Shown here: piece by piece, positions 34,138-45,711 of the stretch | How positions within the stretch are numbered: position 1 is the first letter of the stretch | How the letters are laid out: the number at the start of each line of letters is the position of its first letter | Origin: Chelydra serpentina | Taxonomy: Eukaryota > Chordata > Testudines > Chelydridae | Length of the DNA: 64,000 bases | Assembly: GCA_037349315.1 (NCBI GenBank) | Contig: JBAIAC010000004.1 | Coordinates: forward strand, 40,923,001 to 40,987,000 | Direction of reading: 5' to 3' | Translations under genes and position numbers: made by a program | The notes under the pieces: generated by a model | The model's database searches: none | The model's input: only the letters and a program-made list of their open reading frames with translations | Told to the model about the DNA's origin: nothing

Positions 34138-34200
34138 CAGTTTGGTTTGAGATTATCTATCTATATTCAGTTTGGTTTGAGATTATCTATCTATCTATCT
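34138..34200. repeat. 30-bp tandem duplication plus (TATC)n
   Basis: 'cagtttggtttgagattatc' occurs at 34138 and 34168 (period 30), each followed by TATC units; the second run extends to 34200. Confidence 0.85.
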
Positions 34201-34223
34201 GGCCTGAGTCCATCATCTGAAAG

Positions 34224-34318
34224 GAAACATTGGGACTGATCCTCCAGTCAGGCAAAACTCCCATTGCCTTAAAAGGGATGTTTGCCTGTGTGAGGACTGC
34301 AAGATTGGGGCCATTATG
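34224..34318. repeat. Palindromic hairpin repeat
   Basis: Left arm 'ggactgatcctccagtcagg' pairs with right arm 'gtgaggactgcaagattggg'. Centre 'actcccattgccttaaaagg'. A second partial arm with 'tgatttcagtgggtctactc' follows at 34366-34420. Confidence 0.6.
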
Positions 34319-34420
34319 TGTGAAGAAAGAGACTACTAGTTCTTCAGCCTCATAAACACAATCCTAATTTCAAGCACATAAGCACTCCTACTGATTTCAG
34401 TGGGTCTACTCACATGCTTA

Positions 34421-35534
34421 GCAGGTAAGGTGCAGGAAAATTAGATTTACTTTTTCTACTTTAGACCATCACATCATATTATCCATATGTAACCTTTAGT
34501 TATGTCTATAATAGGAGTATGTGTTTATTCTGTGTTGTAGCTTGTAAAGTCTAATCATAACTTGTATGTGTAAATAAGATCAAATCAGAATATTTTCCAC
34601 TTATGATTCAGAGTTGTAAATATGTATATGGTATAGTGACATGCAGGGCCAAACTTTTGAAAGGGCATCAATTTGGCTTCTATTTTTGCGCCTGCAACTC
34701 AATGTGTAGTTAATTGCTGGCCCAAATGACAAATACACATGTAACTATCAGAACTGCAGGCACAATTAAGTTATTAGCTAAGTGGTATTATTTGCACCTG
34801 CACTTGATTACAGATTCAAAAAATAGAAAGAAAAAATGACCCATAATGTTGCCCTTTTCTGCCTACTGTGTGTTGTATGATTGATGCTAACTTTGGCTGT
34901 ATTACTTTTGGAACCAGTTGGAGAATATGATATTGAGTAGCAGTAGTCAAAACATTATTCCGCTGATGACAAAGCAAAACAAAAAACCTGTGTTATTTTT
35001 ATTTTGGTGCTATCATTGAAGACATAAGAAAACAGACTGCTAATAAGGGGCAAGTTGGAAACCAACATAGAGTGGCAGGTTTGGCAGCATGTTTAATGCT
35101 ACATTATTGTTAGATGTACAAAACTGTGTTCTTGCTAAATGTGCTGCATTTTTCTTAGAATTCTGTTGTTAATAGCTACCCTCTCCTCCCCTTCATTTTA
35201 CAAGCTAGTAGAATAGGATCAACACATTGTATATCCTTAATGGGCATAACTGATGGCAGGATTAAGGCAGGGGTGTTAAGAGCCTTCAAATTTTAGAAAA
35301 ATGTCCACATTTTCATTGTTCCACCATGTCTCCTTCTCATTTAATAGGAGGAGAAAGGATTTAGTTTCTGTACTGAGTGTACTCTCCCCCCATTTCCCAG
35401 AGACTGGCTGGCTGCACCAGTGACTGACACTTTGGACAAACTACACAGCTGATTTTTTTAAAAACGGTAATTGCAACAGTACTATTTTGCTAAAGCATTC
35501 CAAACTATTGCTGTGCTGTAGCTTTAACATAAAG
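34421..35534. other. Unassigned sequence
   Basis: 34645-34800 carries a degenerate hairpin-style repeat ('gccaaacttttgaaagggca'). The rest is unassigned. Confidence 0.4.
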
Positions 35535-35755
35535 GTATTAATTTTTAACTGTGAGAGTAATTAATCCCTGAAAAAATTTACCAAGGATTGTGGTGGATTC
35601 TCCATCACTGACAATTTTTAAAACAAGATTGGATGTTTTTTAATAGATCTGTTCTAGGAATTATTTTGGGGAAGTTCTGTGGCCTGTGTTGGACAGGAGG
35701 TCAGATTGGGAGATGATAATGGTTCCTTCTGGCCTTGGTGTACCTATGAAGCAGG
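35535..35755 (+). mobile_element. CR1 LINE 3' end
   Basis: CR1 3' UTR on plus: 'ggattgtggtggattctcc', 'aacaagattggatgtttttt', 'ggttccttctggccttgg', ending 'ctatgaag'. Confidence 0.8.
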
Positions 35756-36284
35756 GTAGGGGGTGTATGCTAGGGGTGAATCAGGATCAGAGGGAAACAA
35801 AAGCAGCAGACGGGGAGAACAGGAAAGGGTGGGGGACAGGGACAAAGTAGACAGGCTGCGGGGGGGGGGGGGGGCGGGGAGGGGGTGGAGGAGAGAGGGC
35901 AGAACCCCTTCCTAGTCCTTCCTCTACTCTCTCTGGGCTCTCTCCAGCATAGTCTGCTTCTGGCTCCCACTAACTTCTTGAGATGCTCAAGGACTCCTGA
36001 GTCCCACAGCCCTACCTCTACTGTGAGGTGAAAGGGATAGGTTCCTGTCTCTCCCCACAAGCTCCCCACTGGTTCAGGGTACCATAGAAGGAGCACATAA
36101 ATGGCCATTTCTCACTAGTGAGAAACATCATGCATGAAGCTGCACAAGCCCTGTGACATGTGCTTTGGCCTAGGAAGGGTGTGCTCTGCTGGGACACAGT
36201 AGGAGACTAAGAGTTTTTGACCTAGCTCGTCTACCAACTGCTGCTAGTAATTGTATTTCATAACCCTTATTATTGACCAAGGTC
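35756..36284. other. G-rich then unassigned sequence
   Basis: Holds the poly-G tract and a purine-rich flank (35756-35900). An open stretch on minus (35770-36108) is proline-rich and spurious. Confidence 0.45.
35860..35874. repeat. Poly-G tract (15 G)
   Basis: G15 followed by CGGGG and more G runs; strong quadruplex potential on plus. Confidence 0.9.
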
Positions 36285-36430
36285 TGATACCCTACGTATG
36301 CTGGCAAGTATCATTGCCCCCATGTTACAGATGGAGTAACAGTCTGCACAAGACCACCGTGTGCAGAACTGGGAATAGAACTTAGATTTCTAATGTGGGC
36401 GATCCAAATCACATTCGTTCAGCCACCCTG
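36285..36430 (-). mobile_element. MIR SINE
   Basis: Reverse-orientation MIR: 'catgttacagatggagtaac', 'agaactgggaatagaactta'. Diverged. Confidence 0.55.
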
Positions 36431-38109
36431 CCTTTCAGAATGATCATGACAAATCTATGTGCTTGGCTTTGCTCTCTGTAACTGCTAGAAAACACTCCTA
36501 TCCAGAACCTGGAATAAAGCCCAGGAATCCTGATTCCAGCATTCCTCTGCTGTTTAACAAATACTTGTCAAAACTACTGTTAAGTATGGGTCTTGTCTCC
36601 TCTGGTGGCTGGTACACAAAGAATAACAGAATACTACTGCTACCAGTTATTCAGGTCAAGTGGTACAGGACTGTGCTGAGGATATAAAGATTCCAAACCA
36701 CCTTTTACAACAGCTTATACCTTACAGCTTCTACAACAAGTGAAGATGGGGTTCTACAGACAACAGCCTCCTTCACTGTAGAACCCCGATTCAGTCCCTG
36801 AACAATGTCCATCCTGTGCACTAAATGGTACAGCAGTCCTGTGGAAAAATAGTATTTGCTCATATAATTAAAGATGGTATCATGATGCATTAGCATGTGG
36901 GGGATAAATTAAGGTTGTAATGGCAACCTTAATTCCGGCATTTCCTAAGTTTTGAGTGATTTATTTTGCATCCTTAGCATTCTTTTAAAAGTAGATCTTT
37001 GTATCATAATATTTACATTAGAAATTCAGGTCTTGTCTACCCTGTTTTTCCTGGAAAATACTGTGGACACCTGGAGAACTAGTAAGATCATGACATCACC
37101 ATTAGCAAACCATTAAATCCTGATTTATTGAGAGAAGAGATTTTGATTCAGATTGTTTAAAACTCTTTGAAGAAAATGGTATGTTTATACTAAATTTCAA
37201 CACCCTTTTTGTCTTTCATTAAGTGCGGAGAAAGTTCACAGTGTATTCTGAAAATGCAAGTGATTCTTCTCACAAAACAAAGAGTGACCAGACTTGAGAT
37301 TCCCTGAAATATTAAAGCACAAAGCAAGTGGAATTTTTTTTTAAAGTTTCAAGCTTTTTTAAATACATTACATATGTATAAAAAAGAGGCACAAACCCAT
37401 TTCCCCTCTTTCAGGTAATATTTAAATTGAAGGCACTTGCTGAATTGTAAATATTTTTGACATTGACTAGATTTCAAGTTTACACTGCCTCTTTAAATAA
37501 AATTGTGCTTTTGCTTATGTTTTTATTACCTACAGGAATTGTAAGGAAACATCTGGGCAGAAGGTTAAAAGAACAAAAATATGGACAGTATCTGTATGTC
37601 CTCTAATAGAAATATAATTTGAATAGAGTCAACTTGCTCAAATCCAGTCCAGGTAAAATATACAGTGTGTTGATTTGCAGGGTAAACAATGCTTTTGATT
37701 TTTTCAAAGGGGGAAGAGATGGTTTAATTTTAGTTTACATTTATTATTTGGTATTTTCCGAAACACAACTAGCAATTTCCAGACCTCCCAGCTGCTCTGT
37801 GTGTGAGCATGGGACACCCACCTACGGCTCATACACTCACATTTGCTCTAGCCTATTTTTTTTCTAGTGACACATATGCAATGTAGAACTGGAGGCTTCC
37901 ATGATTCTGGCTTGCCAAAAACACAGAAGAATTCTATACATCCAAACCTGTCATTTTGTTCCCAGCACTGAGCCAGCAGTGTGTCTTTGAAAGAGAGATG
38001 AGCTAGAAGATCATTCTGAGTATATATTTTATTTCAGAATTGTTATGTCTAGGGACAGATTAAGGGGAAAATAGAGATTAATCCAGCAAAGGTACTTGTT
38101 GGGGCCCCA
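36431..38109. other. Unassigned sequence
   Basis: 36640-36870 has weak tRNA-like stretches ('ggtcaagtggtacaggac') possibly from an old SINE. Otherwise AT-rich unassigned DNA without gene. Confidence 0.4.
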
Positions 38110-38322
38110 CTACAACATTATATGAGCACCTCACATTCTTTAATGTATTTATTCTCAGAATACCCGTGTGAGGCATGGAAATACTATAACTCCATTTTAC
38201 AGATGGGGAACTGAACGACTAAGTGATTTTCCAAAGATCACACAGGAAATCTGTGGCAGAACAAAGAACTGAAGCTGGGTTTCCTGACTCCCAGGTTAGT
38301 GCCCTCACCACAACCTCAGATG
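38110..38322 (-). mobile_element. MIR SINE
   Basis: Clear MIR in reverse: 'ccattttacagatggggaac', 'aagatcacacaggaaatc', 'agctgggtttcctgactccc'. Confidence 0.75.
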
Positions 38323-38856
38323 CACCCTCTTTCCCAGCCCTTTCTCTCCCCGCCCCCCACCCACTGCACACTCTTGAGAACCTGATCTTCCTTCCAAGTG
38401 AAGCAGCTCATTCTACCTCTGCAGGGGGCCTGCTGTGTGCTCCTACCAGACGCTCTGAATCCCCCGCTTCTGCCTGTGGCTCCTTTGATTGTGGGGCCCA
38501 ATCCCAAAGGTTTCTCTCTAGGATTAATAAATCCAGATGAAAAAACATTCCCTTATAGAAAAGACTTTTCAATTGGTGGCGGGGGAAGGAACCCCCAATG
38601 TCTACAGAAATGTTATAGAAATCCTATGGAAAGGTTATAATTTTCTATTGGACTGTACAGGACTTTCCCATAAATTTTACTCTGATGATTGTTTTCACTT
38701 CCAGAGACCTTGGTTCCAAACTAATTTAGGCCAAAATAGGTTTGCTAGGCCACTCCTTGTGCTTGTTGTCATTTGTCTACATCCCAGATAACAAGCCAAT
38801 CTGGAGGAATGTAGCATGGTTGGTAATCTCTGCTCAAGGGTCACAAGACTGGAATT
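38323..38856. other. Unassigned sequence
   Basis: Open stretches at 38398-38640 and 38537-38791 overlap in different frames and show no motif. No gene called. Confidence 0.45.
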
Positions 38857-38867
38857 TTAGGGACACT

Positions 38868-39021
38868 AGTATCAGAGGAGTAGCTGTGTTAGTCTGGATT
38901 TGTAGAAATGACAGAGTCCTGTGGCACCTTATAGACTAACAGACGTATTGGAGCATAAGCTTTCGTGGGTGAATCCCCACTTCTCCAGATGCATGCAGTG
39001 TGGGTATTCACCCACGAAAGC
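38868..39021 (-). mobile_element. Fold-back retroposon, 154 bp
   Basis: Flanked by a perfect 11-bp duplication TTAGGGACACT (38857-38867 and 39022-39032). On minus the element ends 'gctactcctctgatact' (constant 3' end). Its 5' part is the complement of an internal segment, giving a hairpin of about 20-bp arms (gctttcgtgggtgaat). Long duplications point to LINE-type insertion, not a DNA transposase. Confidence 0.85.
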
Positions 39022-39032
39022 TTAGGGACACT

Positions 39033-39510
39033 GTAGCTCAGAAATGAAGTGTGATGGCAGAGCTGTCAGAGGAAGCTTGTACCGGTGCCTCTCTCCAGCA
39101 TACCCAGTTCTAGTTGATGTCTCATTTCCATGCAGGTGGCCTCTTGCGTGCTTCAGCAGGATCCAGTGCATGTTTGAATGCTCACTGGCTGTTCAGAAGA
39201 AAGATTTAGTCACAATGAAGTCCTCTGAGCACACTGTGTGCAAAGCACCCCAGGAGGGTGAGAATAGGGCATGGTTCAGCCAGGGTCTGGCATCTCAGTA
39301 TTTTTCAGATGCACTCAGAAGCCCCCATGTGCTTAGCCAGGTGTTTCAGAATTAGTCACGCCAGAGGTGCAACTAAGCTAGGAGATGCAAGTTAAGCCAC
39401 TCAAACACCAGGCACTTACTGGTCACTGTGCACATCACACCTCCCAGCAACCCCACCAGAAATCTTATTTAAAAAACTGAAGCACACAAGAAAACATATG
39501 AGGGAAAGAA
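39033..39510. other. Unassigned sequence
   Basis: A 103-codon open stretch (39044-39355, plus) has no recognisable domain. Confidence 0.4.
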
Positions 39511-39532
39511 AGAGAGAGAGAGAGAGAGAGAG
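39511..39532. repeat. (GA)n microsatellite
   Basis: About 11 AG units. Confidence 0.95.
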
Positions 39533-40849
39533 GGACAGACAGACATTGAAATGCACATAGGGAGAGACTGAGAGCAAGCAATACAGTAAGGACTTGCATG
39601 TAGGGCAGTGCCAGAAATATGGCACAAGAGTTGCAGGGGACAGGGTAGCATGGAAAGGTTCCACACCTGCCTGAATGAGGCTGAGCATTTGGCCTATATA
39701 GGTGTGTGTGTGTACATGTGACTTGTAGAAGCACTTGAATGTTTAATACCAGGCCGGATACTCACTACTATAAATTGGCATAGCTATATTGGCTGTCATT
39801 GAGAGATACTGATTTACACTAGCTGAGCATCCAACCAATTGGTTTTATGTGTTTCATTACTACATAAGTAAAAAGAAGCTCACAAACTGACTTTGTGCCT
39901 CAAATTGACTCAACATTAAAACAAAAACCAACTTTCTCTTCTCCTCCTCTGGAATAATGGTGCCAAGAGTTCCAAAGCTTCTGCAAATACAAGAAGCAAA
40001 GTGATCACCTAATATTCAGAAATGCTAAGTTGCATCATCTCATTTTGATTCTTATCCATGATTTGGCTGAGCTTTTGGGTGCATCAGAATAAGACAAGAG
40101 CTTGTGTAACCTCATTAATTGTAATTTCAATTTCTGTAAACCAGACCCTTCATTTTTGTCTTTAAATCACGACATTACAATGATTCTATTTTGCAGAAAC
40201 AAAGTAAAGTGTTTTCTCTTTAAAGAACTTTCTTTGTTCAGAGATCAGTCAGCAAGACCAAATATTTTCTAGCGCCAATCATTTTCTTTATTTTTTTCTT
40301 ACTAGCCTCATTTTCACAGCTTTTATGTTCTCCACTTCTCTTGCCAGACTTCTGAGGGTTGTGAGGTTGGTTTTTTTTGTTTTGATACCTTTGACACTAG
40401 AAGTCAAGATTTCCAGACACTACTCACCCAGTGCCAAAGGGTTAAAGAAGAGAGTTGGCTTGTTTGGTAGGTTTTTCCATGCTTTTACAGCTCTGCAATA
40501 CGCACATCCAAAGCAGTAAAAACAAAAGGCACCGACTTGGAGATCTACTATGATTTTTCCACCTTCGTCATTGTATGAAAGTTGTCTCTACACCCATTTT
40601 ACAGTGGGAGTAGCACAATGAAGGCTGCTCTTTAAAAAAGTGTTTTCTTAGCAGCGGGTGATGATACATATTTTCTGTCAGTTCTTTCTCTCTCTGCCAC
40701 TAAATGTGTCTCTTTTCTTTTCTCAACAAGGGTATGAATGTTGGATATTAAGAATCTTCACACTGACTTTCAAGTGTTTTTTTCCAATTCTTTTACAGTT
40801 TTATTTCCCAGCATTGTGATTAAGCACCTAAACTTGCCATCTAGTGTTG
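39533..40849. other. Unassigned sequence
   Basis: Short (GT)n near 39702-39712. No gene or repeat recognised. Confidence 0.45.
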
Positions 40850-41520
40850 TGGGCTTTTGACATCTCTGCCTGGTCTGAGGCTGTCATAGGTTGTACCAAT
40901 TGTGTGCCCCAAGGGATGAGAGTGGGCACCTCTCTTATCCCAGATGTTTCTCTCTGGGTGTAATTGTCACTGTAACACCGGTTTGGAGTCGGCGGTGCGG
41001 TCTCCCAGCTGTAAGTCTTAGGGAGGTGGCTCCCCTCCTTCAACGAGTGACTGCAGTCCAAGACAAAAGAAAGGGAAACAAAATAACCCTGCAGCCCACA
41101 AAACAATCTGGTCTCATCCTGCTGTTCTTCACAAGGGAAAAGCTGAATCATCTCCATGAAGGGGACTGTGTTCCTAACCCCCTGAGTGACTGAGTGGCCC
41201 AGGCTGAGCACCGTGGCCTCGAATGGAAAGCAAAGATGGTTCCTCTATCTCTGCAGAGGGTCCAGGCAGGAGAGGTTCTTCAGCAGCTTTCTGGGGAAGC
41301 AGCCCCTGCTCTATGGCGCTAAGGAGCTCTAGCTCGGCTTTCCTCTGAGTGTCACCTTCGACTGGGCTTGGATCCTTCCTTTTAAGGAGCTGCCCTTCTC
41401 CAGGTGCCACAAGCCTCACAGGCGCACGGGGTGATTGCCTCCAAAGGAGCTCTCTAACCCCTTCCTGACTGGGTTGTGAACCTGCCCCACCACAGATGCC
41501 TACATCATTTCTATCCACTT
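40850..41520 (-). mobile_element. Possible LTR
   Basis: GC-richer than its surroundings. On minus it would begin with TGTGGTGGGGCAGGTTCACA (right edge near 41500) and include a TTAAAAGG TATA-like box (near 41390). No matching left end or target duplication was found, so this rests on composition and style only. Opposing open stretches (40828-41211 and 41174-41518) are judged spurious. Confidence 0.35.
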
Positions 41521-41599
41521 ATTGATAGCAAGTGCTCAGCAGCATCACATGCAGCATAGTGAGGATGAGAAAGCTACACTGTACATTAGAGAAATGAAG

Positions 41600-41894
41600 T
41601 AGATGAGGTAATATCTTTTATTGGACCAACTTCTGTTGGTGAGAGAGACAAGCTTCTGAGACACACAGAGCTCTTCTTGAGGTCTGTTGCAGTGTATCAA
41701 TAGCCGTGTCGGCCCCAGGATATTAGAGGGACAATGTGGGTGAGGTAATCTCTTTTATTGGACCACCTGAAGAAGAGCTCTGTGTGGCTCGGAAGCCTGT
41801 CTCACCAACAGAAGTTGGTCCAATAAAAGATATCACCTCGCCCACGTTTTCTTTCTAATATCTTGTCACTGACACAGCTACAACTACACTGCAT
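41600..41894. mobile_element. Fold-back repeat cluster (second subfamily)
   Basis: Three blocks of one sequence: 41600-41690 (plus sense, 'ggtaatatcttttattggac'), 41697-41770 (plus sense, starting at the 'tagccgtgtcgg' head) and 41765-41894 (antisense, ending 'gctacaactacactgcatac'). The last two form a large hairpin with arms of about 75 bp. The head resembles the other fold-back family (tagccgtgttagtctg). Confidence 0.65.
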
Positions 41895-44041
41895 ACATCA
41901 CACATTGGCATGTTTATTTTTCAATGTCATACTCAATCAAAACTAACATTTATTGCCTACTTCCTTCATGACATTCGGTACCACACTTTAAATGCCAAAG
42001 AATAAACATGTCAAGTGGAAATGGAAGATTATGGCAGCAACCAAGACAGATTATCATCTCATTTTCATTTTAAAAATTAAAATTTTCCCTCGTGGTTGAA
42101 CTTGCTTACTGCCGTGTCTACAGGCTGTGAAAAAAACAACCAAATGAGGATATGTAGGGTATTAGATCTGAAAATGACACACAAATACCTTGTCTGTCAG
42201 TAAAAGATAGTCCCAGAAATAACTCTCAATTGATCCAAAACAATTGTATTCAAAACCACAACCTACTGTGAGATTGTTGTCTCTGTAGCGGGATATATAC
42301 TTTATAGGCATTAAGCACTATGAGTACACTTTATTAAGTTTGTGAAGCTGCCTTGCTATTGCTAAAGCCAAGAGCAACAAATGTTTGGACTCTTTGCTTT
42401 TATTCTCCTTTTCTATCTGAAAATGGAGTCGACTTTTTTTTCCCAATTACACCAAGCTTGCTGACACTCTCCCAGTTTTCTCAGTTAAAAAAAACAAAAC
42501 AATGAATGCCAGGAAAATTTGCCAGTGTCTCCAGCAGGTATGAACTCCATGAGTCTTCAGCATGCAAGAGATCAGAGAGGCAGCCATCTAATAAAAAATA
42601 GATGGAGAACACAAGCAGCTGGACTTGTAATTATTTTGCCAGTTAGAGTATATTGCCAAGCCAACATAGCTAAATTGTGCCTTTAGGTATTCTGCTTCTA
42701 AGCATTTCTAAATAGAAATCCTCTTCAATGATACCTTTTAGGACTATTGTCTGCTATGAGGCATTACTGTTGTATATGAATAACCTCACATTTCATACAT
42801 TATTGTAGTGTCATTGCTCTTTAATGGAGACTTTTATCTGAAAAGTCCATTCCATCCTCAAACAGACAGCCCCAGCATGTCCTTCTATCTAAAGTTCTAA
42901 TACTCCGATAAATAGAACAAGTGTCTGGGTACTATTGAAAATAGTAACAAGCCTGCAGTTTTTGCTTTTAAGGAGCAGGGTGGGGATAGAGATACATTAA
43001 CAGATGTTTCATCATATTCACATATTTTCCATATGAGAGATCCTCAGACAAGCAGCTGTCGAGTTAGAGGGGGAGAACAATGTGAGCTTCTATGCCTTGA
43101 ATTGATTTCTTATCTTCTTAACGTAGGGCTGATTGTATTTCAAACACCACTGCCACTAAAAATTAAGGAATTGTTGCCTATTGTTTTAACCCAGTCATTT
43201 TCTCTGCCAAGTGAGAAGAAATGATAGCTATTGTACTCGTAGAGCTTCATTGAAGAGAATATTATTTTAGTAACAAAAGACAATTTCTAAAAACTTTATT
43301 CCTTTTATTTGCATATTACTCAGGATTAAAAAATAACCTGACTTAATATATGTGCAAATTACTCAGTGTAGTCATTTCTCACTCTTATGAGTCCTCTCTG
43401 ATGTAGTTTAAATTAATGGCATACGGTAACTCTTTCAGGCCTCATTGTTAATTGGGAAATGAGTCAAAGACTATTTGATGTCACCTTATTGCAGTTCCCT
43501 AGTAACGGTAAGTTTCATCAGTGATGGTTCGTTTTGCTGAGAGAACTCTGATTATATTCTACTCCTTGCACCCAAGGAAAATTCCCTTACTTCAATAATT
43601 CTCAGCAGACACAGAGTGACACATGTGCCAGCTGCCAGGCACATGTGGGATTACAGCAGAATTGGCCTGGAAATGCTCAAATTCACAAGTACAGTAAACC
43701 ATACCGTACATGGTGTCTTATTTATTAGGAACTTTACTAGACACTTTCATCATAATTCCCTTCAAAGTGGTCCTGAACACAGCATGTCTTTCTTTCTTTT
43801 TTGCATTCTTTATTACCCTGCAATCACAAGCTGCATTAGTGACACTTAATACGGTAAGCCGAAACCCTGGAGTCATAGTCAACAAAGCATTTATGTTGCA
43901 TAGTAAATTAACTGATCTTATAATATTAATACTAAAAATGGCCTGAACCAAGGCACAGGATGTGGACAACCAGATATGTATGTTGTAGCTCAGGCCCATC
44001 TCTTGTTAATATATAGCATTGTTCATATAAACTTTGCACTT
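41895..44041. other. Unassigned sequence
   Basis: About 2.1 kb, AT-rich, no gene or named repeat. Two overlapping open stretches at 43616-43946 lack motifs. Confidence 0.45.
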
Positions 44042-44064
44042 TCTATCTATCTATCTATCTATCT
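44042..44064. repeat. (CTAT)n microsatellite
   Basis: About five CTAT units. Confidence 0.9.
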
Positions 44065-44701
44065 AAAACCTCACTAATACCTCAGTATATTTACTATAGA
44101 GATTACATGGAAGACTACTGCAGATACCGAGATAGCCTCTTCTCAAGTATATTAAGTATGATGACTATGGGAATTTTCCAGGATAAGGGATTTTATTTAC
44201 CCGTTGCTCTTGTAAGAATGATAGAGGAAAGTTCTGTAGTGACGAGAATGTCTGGTGCTATTTGTGTGTGTATATGTGAGAACATTGTGCTCCACACTTA
44301 AAGAGATGTTGGATAGTCACCACTAAGGCAGGGTACATCACATAGATGAGCAGGTACCCAGTGATGGGGAGGCAACAGGTAGGTGGAACTTCAATATGAT
44401 CTGTTCCTAGCTCCTCTTGTAATAGCTTACATGGTTGCTGAATACGTGACCATGTGACCAATTCTTCTGGAAATAAGAATATTTCTGATCAGAGGTACTA
44501 ACCTGTTGTTATGGATTCAAGGGAGGCAGTAGTACACAGTACCACATACCTCTCCTGTGAATGATCAAAATCAGAGCCACAAAAAAAGAGAGAAGAAAGT
44601 AAATGTCTGGTTCAGGGTTACATATGTGAGATACAGAGGGAAAGTTCCAGGTTCCACACAGATTACTCATTATCAGTTTGTAAAAACGATTGTTGGCTCT
44701 A
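44065..44701. other. Unassigned sequence
   Basis: Nothing recognised. Confidence 0.4.
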
Positions 44702-44714
44702 TTTGTAAACAGCA

Positions 44715-44926
44715 ATGAGGAGTCCAGTAGCACCTTAAAGACTAACAGATTTATTTGGGTATAAGCTTTCATAGGTAAAAAACCCCACGTCTTCAGATGC
44801 ATCTAATGAAGTGGGGTTTTTTACCCATGAAAGCTTATGCCCAAATAAATCATTTAGTTTTTAAGGTACCACCGGACTCCTCGTTGTTTTTGTAGATGCA
44901 GACTAACATGGCTACCCCTCTGATAC
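44715..44926 (+). mobile_element. Fold-back retroposon, 212 bp
   Basis: Perfect 13-bp duplication TTTGTAAACAGCA on both sides (44702-44714, 44927-44939). The two halves are near-complementary: 'ggagtccagtagcacctta' to 'aaaccccacgtc' pairs with 'gaagtggggttt' to 'taaggtaccaccggactcc'. It ends 'ggctacccctctgatac', the same constant 3' end as at 38868 and 30716. This is the longest copy and shows the almost full inverted arm. Confidence 0.88.
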
Positions 44927-44939
44927 TTTGTAAACAGCA

Positions 44940-45259
44940 TCCACTAGCTAGGTACCTGGGGATCCCAGTTCTTTGTCTGTAGTCTTATAAAAATCTGGGG
45001 TAGGAGAAGATTATGCTTTCATATGCAGGCTAGTTCTCAAGTGCTTCTGTTTGTTTCTAAGTCCTCTTAGACTTCACTGGGAGCAGAGCTAGGCCAATGC
45101 TGAGTGCTTATCTGTTACCCTACCTGTAGACTCTATCTAAAGGAGTCATTACAGGATCCATATTTTACCACCTTGATCTTTTTAGCATTATGATCTCATT
45201 CTCTAATGAGGAAAATAATTAAACGTTCATAATTAGAACTGCTCAGAAAACAGAGTACA
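44940..45259. other. Unassigned sequence
   Basis: No element recognised. Confidence 0.4.
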
Positions 45260-45711
45260 ACAGCAACATCCATCAAAGGTGCATGGCTGTCCCTGATGTG
45301 TTCACAGCATTATTGACCAAATGATGGAAGCTGTCACTAGCCACATATGGGGAGGGCAAGGTGAAGGATACTTCATGACTTCTGTGTAACAGACCTGGAG
45401 TATGCGAATGACACTGCTATGTTCTCATCCTCATGAACTAATCTCATCAATGCCCTGAAAATATTTACAGAAGAAACAAGGATGCTCGCTCTTCAAGTAA
45501 ATTGGAAGAAGACCAAATTGATGAAAATGGCTGATGGACCTCTCCCCAAACTCACCATAATCGATGGACAAAAAGCTGAATTTGTCAATTTATTTCAGAA
45601 TCTTGGCTCCATTGTCACCAAGGAGGTAGGTTGCTTTGCTGACATGAAACATTGAATCAGCAAGACTATAGGTGTTATTCATGCTCTTTAGAAGCTACTA
45701 TGGTGTCAAGA
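45260..45711 (+). mobile_element. Non-LTR retrotransposon RT fragment, 5' part of split copy
   Basis: Plus-strand coding remnant with an E-Y-A-N-D-T-A-M-F motif (Tyr-Ala-Asn-Asp at 45401-45412; the catalytic Tyr-X-Asp-Asp box has its first Asp changed to Asn). This is followed by L-Q-V-N-W-K-K-T-K-L-M, a pattern of RTE/R4-type LINE reverse transcriptases. It is interrupted near 45712 by a CR1 and resumes at about 47285. Confidence 0.6.

Noticed and set aside
40828..41518. Opposed open stretches of 100-127 codons
   Set aside because: Both strands open across a GC-richer possible LTR; no motif, no splice context.
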